Below, in pieces: positions 57,024-64,000 of a stretch of DNA of 64,000 nucleotides. The stretch is from the NCBI RefSeq assembly GCF_042477335.2, contig NC_091255.1, forward strand, positions 18,702,501-18,766,500. The letters run 5' to 3'. Below the pieces are notes generated by a model, which saw nothing but the letters and a program-made list of their open reading frames with translations, was not told the origin of the DNA and did not search any database. How positions within the stretch are numbered: the stretch's first letter is position 1; each line of letters opens with the position of its first letter. The position numbers and the translations under genes are program-made. This DNA is from Ovis canadensis (lineage: Eukaryota > Chordata > Mammalia > Artiodactyla > Bovidae).

Positions 57024-57256
57024 AGGTCATGTGCATGCATGCTAAGTCAGTTCAGTTGTGTTAGACTCTTTACGACCCTGTGGACCGTAGCCTACCAGGC
57101 TCCTCTGTCCATGGGATTCTCCAGGCAAGAATACTGGAGTGGGTTGCCATGCCCTCCTCCAGGAGATCTTCCCGACCCAGGGATCAAACCCTGGTCTCTT
57201 ACATCTCCTGCATTAGCAGGCAGGTTCTTTACCACTAGTGCCAACTGGGGAGCAGG
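57024..57256 (-). repeat. Bov-tA SINE
   Basis: Complete element with a duplicated 'tctcctgcatt' region near the head. CCATTC repeats flank it (57017 and 57257). Confidence 0.87.
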
Positions 57257-57259
57257 CCA

Positions 57260-58160
57260 TTCCTAAAGCAATGACTGGGGCTCAGTGTTAGGGATGCACT
57301 TATGGGCTTAAACTCACTGAAAGTCAGGGATCCTCAGTGCAGCTGGGCACCCAGGGTGAAGAACTGTGGGGTGTGGGGCATGGTGGGTGTCCAGGTAGCT
57401 GGGAGCAGAGCAACCCCCACAGCCATAGTGAGGGTGGCTTTGGGGGCTCCTGAGGCCTTGCCTTGGGCCCCTGGAGGGGTGGGAGGGCCCACCTACAGAT
57501 GGGATGGGCCCAGGACCTTCCTGGAGGCAGTGTGGGAGGGGACAGCCCTAGGGAGAGCTTTGGGCTGTGCCCTCCCTTCCTACAGCTGTGGGTGTAAAGA
57601 TAAAAAGAAAACTGAAGAAGAAAAAGAAAAATTGGGGGGCAGGTCTCTTAGGAAGAGAGGAGAGACAGCAACCAATAACTGTCCATGAAAGAAGGAAAAG
57701 GCAGTAAGTAAAGTAATTCTGCTCCGAGGGAACACTTCAGCTCACAGAAAACACAGACATTGCATTTTCACCTGGCCAGTCAAGCACAAGCCTCGGAATC
57801 AGAGATCTGGATTGCCAGTTCTGTGCAGGGCTCCTTTGCACGGCGGGCCCTCAAATCATGGAGGTTAGTGGACTGTGCTTCTTGGTCTGGCCCCTCAGGA
57901 ACTGCGCCTCCCGTTGGGTTCTTCTGCTCTGCGATCCCTCCTTTCTTTCTGGAAAGGAGGCTAAGGTGCTTGAGAGGGCCAAGGTGAGAGCCACACAGCG
58001 CCTGTCGCTAAATAAACCGAAGCTCACTTGGCCTGTGTTTGCTATTCTGTCTGATTTATGGACATTCGGCCAGCAGTTAGGGGTTAAACATTAACCACAC
58101 TGGGGCAGACTGGCACCACAGGAGACATGAACCCTGAAGATACACAGGCCTTCAGTGTTG
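57260..58160. other. Intergenic, possible old LTR end
   Basis: A 128-codon open frame at 57302-57688 has no recognised family. 57890-58090 ends with 'cgctaaataaaccgaagctcacttggcctgtgtttgctattctg', which resembles the poly(A)/U5 end of an LTR but could be unrelated. No gene is called. Confidence 0.3.
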
Positions 58161-58167
58161 TTTGTCA

Positions 58168-58399
58168 GTGTGTGTGTGTGTGCATGCTAAGTCACTTCAG
58201 TCGTGTCCGACTCTTTGCGACCCCATGGACTGTAGCCAGCCAGGCTCCTCGGTCCACGGGATTCTCCAGGCGAAAATACTAGAGTGGGTTGCCATACCCT
58301 CCACCAGGGGATCTTCCTGACCCAGGGATCGAACCCAAGTCTCATGTCTTCTGCATCAGCAGGCTTGTTCTTTACAATTTCCACCACCTGGGAAGCACA
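58168..58399 (-). repeat. Bov-tA SINE with (TG)n tail
   Basis: A (TG)n run at 58168-58182 followed by a complete reverse Bov-tA. TTTGTCA (58161-58167 and 58400-58406) flanks both, so again the TG run is the SINE tail. Confidence 0.9.
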
Positions 58400-58691
58400 T
58401 TTGTCAATGTGCAAAGTTCAAAAGATCTGTGTAAAAGAATATGTAACCCAAATGAGCTGAAAACAGACAGAAATGCCATCAGACATGCAAGGCAGGAAGA
58501 TTACTAAGTACCCAGCTACTTCTCAAGAGGTCACAGTACTTGCCAAGTAACTCAAGAGTAGCAGCAGGCCTGAGCAATCCTTCACCTCTTCATTCAACAA
58601 ATATTTACTTTCTATATAACAAGTTACAGTAAGAACACATAATCAAGCTACCACTTCAATCTCTTTTTTTGGAAGAAAGAAGGAATCTCCT

Positions 58692-59065
58692 TTTGAACTG
58701 TGGTGTTGGAGAAGACTCTTGAGAGTCCCTTGGACTGCAAGGAGATCCAACCAGTCCATTCTGAAGGAGATCAGCTGGGATTTCTTTGGAAGGAATGATG
58801 CTAAAGCTGAAATTCCAGTACTTTGGCCACCTCGTGTGAAGAGTTGACTCATTGGAAAAGACTTTGATGTTGGGAGGGATTGGGGGCAGGAGGAGAAAGG
58901 GACGACAGAGGATGAGATGGCTGGATGGCATCACTGACTCGATGGGCATGAATCTGAGTGAGCTCCGGGAGTTAGTGATGAACAGGGAGGCCTGGCGTGC
59001 TGCGATTCATGGGGTCGCAGAGTCGGACACAATTGAGCGACTGAACTGAACTGAACTGAACTGAA
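58692..59065 (+). repeat. BovB LINE 3' end
   Basis: Plus-strand C-terminal coding part ([18 protein letters not shown] and [19 protein letters not shown]) ending in the CTGAACTGAA tail at 59040-59065. Heavily 5'-truncated. Confidence 0.93.
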
Positions 59066-59339
59066 ATTATTATAAGAAACCAGATTACCATGTGCTACAT
59101 AAAATGAACTAAAGACCTCCATCTATACCAGAGACAGATCACAGTAAAACTAATTTCATTTGGGGTCAGATGTTGGAGTTAGAGGGGGCCGTGGCCAGAT
59201 GTAAGTAAATCTTGGTTTCAGATAGAAACAAATAAACAGGGTTACATTGAAAGACTGTAATCAATGAAAGTCTTTCTTGGTCTCCCGAATGAATGTGACT
59301 CAGTCCTTTGAACACTAAACAGCAATAGTTTATTTGCAC

Positions 59340-59780
59340 CTTTCTTATCGTTCTTATTCTGAATCTGTCACAGTCACTTATTTATTCATTCAGTTATTTG
59401 GGCAGACTCTCACTGAAGATTTATGGAAGGCTCGTTATGCATCAAGTACAGTGTCAAAGACCAGGATACCAAACAGAGTGAGACATGGTCCCTGCCTTCT
59501 AGGAACTCAGGGAAGAGGCATATGAAAAAAGAAATCTAACATGAAAGGTGCCATAACAGAAGCATGTACTGAGTGCTTGGAGGTGAAGTCTTTACAAAGG
59601 AGGCAACATTGAAGATAACAGGAGTTTTCTAGGCTGAAATTGCAGATTATCTGGAAAAGCTGTTAAGGAAGGAGCCAGCATGGTGTGTGAGGAAATGGTA
59701 AATAGTTTGATATGGAAAGATCTTGAAGTATGTAGGGAGAGTGTCAGAAGAAGAGATTAAAAAGGTAGGTGAGGGTAAGA
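59340..59780. repeat. L2-like relic
   Basis: 'ttattcattcagttatttggg', 'gacatggtccctgccttctaggaactcaggg', 'ggaaaagctgttaaggaaggagcc' in L2-type order, diverged. Confidence 0.6.
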
Positions 59781-59784
59781 GATA

Positions 59785-60610
59785 AGTCACCAGAGCTTCA
59801 TACATAGATCCTGCTGGGGGCATTGGACTTTATTTTTACAGATAGAAGGAATTTGTTGAGGGACTTTACGTAAAAGAAGGGCAATATTAGGTTTGGGCTT
59901 TAAAACCTAAAAGCTTCAGCCGTCTGAAGGAAGAGTTATTGTGGGGAGGGATTGGAGGCAAAGAAATCAACAGGGAGGTATTTCAACACCTAAATCAACA
60001 GGCAGTAAATCAACGGGGAGGTGAGAAGTGACAAGGTCTTGATAGCTGAAACAAAGGAAACAGAATGGGTTCAGGGAAGAAGTGAGAGACTGATGCTACC
60101 AATAAGACCTAATCATTGACTCTTGGGAGATGATGTGGGAAAGGAAGACGGTAAGGATGACTTAAGAAGTTAAGAGTCAGTGGCCAGGACAGCTGAGGAA
60201 ATGAGGGTTCCATTAAGTACAGTAGATAAAAGAAGAACAGGTTGGGAAGAAAAGACATACTGCCTTTAAGATGCCCACATGACTTTCAGATGGGCAAGCC
60301 CCATGCGCTGTTAGAATTATCTGTCCAGAGTTGAGCCTAGAGATGGATTAAGATTTAGATAGGTGCTGAGGCTGTTGAATCAGATGGCACAGATCAGACC
60401 ACTGACCGGCAAAGTTTTTGACAATTAGTAGCGTGATAGTCCCCCAAACCCCTAGCATAGTACTTTGCATAAAGCAAGCAGCGTCTACGGAAAAATCTAC
60501 AGAAACATACAAAGACATACCTGTTTGGAAATTGCTAGTAATAGCTAGATGCCCAGAGACCTCAAGGTTGAAGTCACTGCAATTTTGAAGACTTATTTTA
60601 GGGTCAAATG
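59785..60610. other. Intergenic, mostly unassigned
   Basis: Parts (60060-60300) read like a continuing L2 3' relic ('gacttaagaagttaagagtcag', 'gatgggcaagccc'). No gene evidence. Confidence 0.4.
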
Positions 60611-60619
60611 GGCAATAAG

Positions 60620-62105
60620 AGTACAGCTGACAAACTGCTATGTATAAAATAACTAAGCAAGAAGGATATATTATACAACACAGGGAAATAGAGCCCTTAT
60701 TTTGTAATAACTTTAAATGGAGTGTAATCTATAAAAATGTCGAATCACTGTTTTGTACACCTGAAACTAATATAATATTGTAAATCAGTTCAGTTCAGTC
60801 ACTCAGTCGTGTCCGACTCTTTACGACCCCATGAACCGCAGCACGCCAGGCCTCCCTGTCCATCACCAACTCCCGGAGTCCACCTGAACCCATGTCCATT
60901 GAGTCGGTGATGCCATCCAACCATCTCATCCTCTGTTGTCCCCTTCTCCTCCTGCCCTCAATCTTTCCCAGCATCAGGGTCTTTTCCAAGGAGTCAGCTC
61001 TTCGTATCAGGTGGCCAAAGTATTGGAGTTTCAGCTTCAACATCAGTCCTTCCAATGAACACCCAGGACTGATCTCCCTTAGGATGGACTAGTTGATCTC
61101 CTTGCAGTCCAAGGGACTCTCAAGAGTCTTCTCCAACACCACAGTTCAAAAGCATCAACTCTTCGGCACTCAGCTTTCTTCACAGTCCAACTCTCACATC
61201 CATACATGACTACTGGAAAAACCATAGCCTGACTAGATGGATCTTGGTTGGCAAAGTAATGTCTCTGCTTTTTAATATGCTGTCTAGGTTGGGCATAGCT
61301 TTTCTTCCAAGGAGCAAGTGTCTTTTTAATTTCATGGCTACAGTCACCATTTGCAGTGATTTGGGAGCCCAAAAAAATAAAGTCAGCCACTGTTTCCACT
61401 GTTTCCCTATCTATTTGCCATGAAGTGATGGGACCGGATGCCATGATCTTAGTTTTCTGAATGTTGAGCTTTAAGCCAACTTTTTCACTCTCTTCTTTCA
61501 CTTTCATCAAGAGCCTCTTTAGTTCTTCTTCATTTTCTGCCATAAGGGTGGTGTCATCTGCATATCTGAGGTTATTGATACTTCTCCCAGCAATCTTGAT
61601 TCCAGCTTGTGCTTCCTCCAGCCCAGCATTTCTCATAATGTGCTCTGCATATAAGTTAAATAAGCAGGGTGATAATATACAGCCTTGATGTACTCCTTTT
61701 CCTATTTGGAACCAGTCTGTTGTTCCATGCCCAGTTCTAACTATTGCTTCCTGACCTGCATACAGATTTCTCAGGAGACAGGCAAGGTAGTCTGCTATTC
61801 CCATCTCTTGAAGAATTTCCCAGTTTGTTGTGATCCACACAGTCAAAGGCTTTGGCATAGTCAAGAAAGCAGAAATAGATGTTTTTCTGGAACTTTCTTG
61901 CTTTTTCAATGATCCAGCGGATGTTGGCAATTTGATCTCTGGTTCCTCTCCCTTTTCTAAAACCAGCTTGAACATCTGGAAGTTCACGGTTCACGTATTG
62001 GTGAAGCCTGGCCTGGAGAATTTTAAGCATTACTTTACTAGTGTGTGAGATGAGTGCAATCGTGTGATTGTAAATCAACTGTATTTCAATTTAAAAAAGA
62101 GTACA
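60620..62105 (+). repeat. L1 3'UTR fragment, split by a BovB
   Basis: 60620-60787 ('agctgacaaactgc', 'tacaacacagggaaatagagcc', 'ttttgtacacctgaaactaatataatattgtaaatca') and 62067-62105 ('attgtaaatcaactgtatttcaatttaaaaaag') are the two parts of one artiodactyl L1 3' end. Confidence 0.88.
60788..62066 (-). repeat. BovB LINE with the longest RT remnant
   Basis: ATTGTAAATCA duplicates exactly at 60777-60787 and 62067-62077. The largest frame in the window (302 codons, 61987 down to 61079) includes GVHQGCILSPCLFNLYAEHI and the catalytic YADD at 61553-61564. Upstream RT motifs, including CFLDYAKAFDCVDHNKL, lie in another frame (62078 to 61737), so a frameshift falls near 61820. Endonuclease is absent. 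1.28 kb of about 3.2 kb; non-functional. Confidence 0.95.
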
Positions 62106-62109
62106 ACTA

Positions 62110-62735
62110 GCATACATTCAAAGAGGTTCTAGCCTTCCCCCAAGTTCCATTAAAAGTGCTGTTATCCCCTTGTGTAGTATATCTTGGCATTTGGTCTTGC
62201 AGCGAAGATACAGGGTTAATACTATCAAATGAAGAAGCTGGGGAAGTATAATTTATCAGAATAGGGGAGTTCGGTAGCAGTTGCTGGAACACAGAAATTG
62301 GTGTCAATGTGTTTGACCTTCAGCAAAGTCATTCGGAGGGCAGCTTCATGGTGTTTGAGGAACTAAGCAATGTCTTCATCAAATGTCACACAATGTTACA
62401 ATTCTGCATTTGCTCATTCTTTCAACAAACACTGTTTGAGTATTCTGTATGCTGTAGACACCATGTTAGGGACAAAAGATATCTTCCCATCCTTCAAAGA
62501 GCTCAGGGTCCAGTGGAGTTGGGGGTAGGAGGATGTAGAGAAGGGGATTCAATTCAAATATACTGTGAAGTGCTCTGATAGCACTGTATGCAATTAAAGA
62601 CAGAGAAAGACTACCTCACTCAGAAATGAGGGAAATGAGAGTGGCAACGTGGTTAGAGAAATCTTTCCAGAAGAGATAACACCTGGGCTAGGTGATAAGG
62701 AGAGGGTAAGATTCCAGATCATGGGGAGAGCAACT
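62110..62735. repeat. Intergenic with an L2-like relic
   Basis: 62395-62700 ('ctcattctttcaacaaacactgtttgag', 'caccatgttagggacaaaagat', 'gagaaatctttccagaagagataacacctggg') follows L2 order. 62110-62390 is unassigned. Confidence 0.5.
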
Positions 62736-62746
62736 ATAAAGGCAAG

Positions 62747-62925
62747 TAAGAGTGAAAGTCGCTCAGTCGTGGCCGACTCTGCGACCCCATGGACTATAGA
62801 GTCCATGGAATTCTCCAGACCAAAATACTGGAGTGGGTGGCCTTCCCCTTCTCCAGGGGATCTTCCCAATCGGGGATCGAACCGGGGTCTCCTGCATTGC
62901 AGGCAGGTTCTGAGCTATGAGGGAA
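62747..62925 (-). repeat. Bov-tA SINE
   Basis: Exact 11-base duplication ATAAAGGCAAG at 62736-62746 and 62926-62936. The head end is slightly truncated. Confidence 0.92.
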
Positions 62926-63149
62926 ATAAAGGCAAGGAAGAACAGAATTCATTATGGTTGGACACAGACTGCATGGAGGCAATGGTAAGGGATGAGCTGG
63001 GAGAGGCGGACAAGGACGTCATTAGGCCGCTAGAAGCCCTTCTATGAAGTCTGAACTTTTAGCTTGAAAGCAACAGAGCCACCGAAGCATTCTTACAGAG
63101 GGCTTTTTTTTTTTTTTTCTTATAGAGGATTTAAAGCAAGTCTTTTGCT

Positions 63150-63280
63150 TTTGACATTTTTCTTACTTCTCTTTCTGTCCTCATCCCCTTCCTCTCTTCT
63201 CTCCTCCTTTCCTCTTCTTTCCCTTGCTCCCTCCCTCCCGCCCTTCCATCCTTCTTCCTTCCGTCAGTCCTCCCCACAAG
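63150..63280. repeat. Polypyrimidine tract
   Basis: A strongly C/T-biased run of about 130 bases with CTCC, CTTCC and TCCC units; a T-run also sits at 63101-63119. Confidence 0.85.
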
Positions 63281-63284
63281 CCGC

Positions 63285-63815
63285 TTTTGGACATCGCGGC
63301 TGATCTGGCCTGTACCTAAAGGATAACGGCACGATTTATGATTTGTCCATGCTCAGGCTAGAGGAAAAGGAGTTGGAGATGCCTGAGCCTTTGTTGGCAA
63401 AAGACTGACAGGATTCCAGAAATAATTCTTATCAGAGAGACTGTTACCTCCAATGTGCGGACAGGAATCGTCACTGAAGAGAGGTCTACACTTTTGCTGC
63501 TTGAATGAGACTCCTGGCCTAGCAGAATCAGCATCTCCTGGGAGCTGGTTAGACAAATAGAATCTCAAGCTCCATCTCAAACCTGAGTCAGAATCTGCAT
63601 TATTAACCAGGTGCCCCGGTGATTCCCATGTACATGCAAGTTTGAAAAGCCCTGATTTAAAGATAGGAAAACTGCTTAACTGGTAAAGCCTGTTACCATG
63701 TTGCAATCTTAAGTTTTTTCGCATGGCTAATTGATATGTAGTCCATTTATCAGCCCCTATGAGTCTGATTTATGTCCAAAAGTGAACTCAGTCAGGGGTT
63801 AAACTGTTCGTACTT
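63285..63815. other. Intergenic, unassigned, one short old-repeat patch
   Basis: 63520-63660 ('gcatctcctgggagctggttagacaaatagaatctcaagctcc...gaatctgcattattaacc') resembles an old DNA-transposon (MER5-like) relic. No gene evidence. Confidence 0.45.
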
Positions 63816-63829
63816 TACTAAACATTTCC

Positions 63830-63913
63830 TGGAGAATCCCGTGGAGGGAGACTACAGCCCATGGGGTCGCAAAGAGTCGGACACGACTGAGAGACTTCAC
63901 TTGACTTCATTTC
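63830..63913 (+). repeat. Truncated Bov-A unit with duplication
   Basis: It starts inside the Bov-A unit (TGGAGAATCCCGTGGAGGGAG) and ends CTTCACTTGACTTCATTTC. AAACATTTCC flanks it exactly (63820-63829 and 63914-63923), so the 5' truncation happened on insertion. Confidence 0.92.
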
Positions 63914-64000
63914 AAACATTTCCAAGAAATCTCCTTAGAGCCAGTGAGGTTGAGATCCCTTGAGATGGAGGGCTCGCTCTCTGGCTGATGGGTGAAAGGT

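Noticed and set aside
57302-57688. 128-codon frame ending in a Lys/Glu-rich stretch
   Set aside because: The Lys/Glu run comes from an A-rich purine tract; no known protein is recognised.
1-64000. CRISPR-like recurrence of similar units
   Set aside because: Repeats are dispersed, of variable length and orientation, and have target-site duplications; these are SINEs.

Overview
The window is mammalian nuclear DNA from a ruminant, most likely a bovid such as cattle. The evidence is the density of ruminant-specific retroposons: BovB (RTE-clade) LINE copies with their GTTCA-repeat tails, Bov-tA and Bov-A SINEs built on BovB tails, and tRNA-Glu-derived CHR SINEs. No prokaryotic gene organisation, CRISPR array, operon, rRNA or functional tRNA gene is visible.

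The only protein-coding gene I can support is the 3' part of YPEL2 (Yippee-like 2), on the plus strand. Three coding exons with correct splice sites (17398-17441, 18460-18568, 22470-22559) encode residues 40-119 of the 119-residue protein, ending in a stop codon. A long last exon follows, with about 4.7 kb of 3' untranslated sequence and a terminal AATAAA at 27221. The exon carrying the start codon and the first CxxC zinc pair was not found, so bases 1-17397 are read as intron. The C-terminal residues (KYIIEL...NGWD) point to YPEL2 rather than YPEL1.

From about 27.3 kb to the end I see no gene. In human the interval downstream of YPEL2, toward DHX40 on 17q, is a long gene-poor stretch, and the same order on cattle chromosome 19 would fit; that placement is inference. 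This part is retroposons of different ages: 5'-truncated BovB copies at 35.0-36.4, 38.1, 43.2, 55-56.1, 58.7 and 60.8-62.1 kb, L1 3'-end fragments, old MIR and L2-like relics, about fifteen Bov-tA/Bov-A insertions, about fifteen CHR SINEs, a probable solo endogenous-retrovirus LTR at 50.16-50.71 kb inside a CHR SINE, and a second LTR-like segment at 36.36-37.0 kb. Many young insertions keep recognisable target-site duplications, so insertion order can be read.

The longest repeat-poor intervals are the YPEL2 3'UTR (22.56-27.25 kb) and intergenic 52.04-54.96 kb; the latter is the best place to look for conserved regulatory DNA. I found no evidence for a previously undescribed biological system. 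The most informative items are the nested insertions with exact duplications and the microsatellite that lies inside a SINE insertion.
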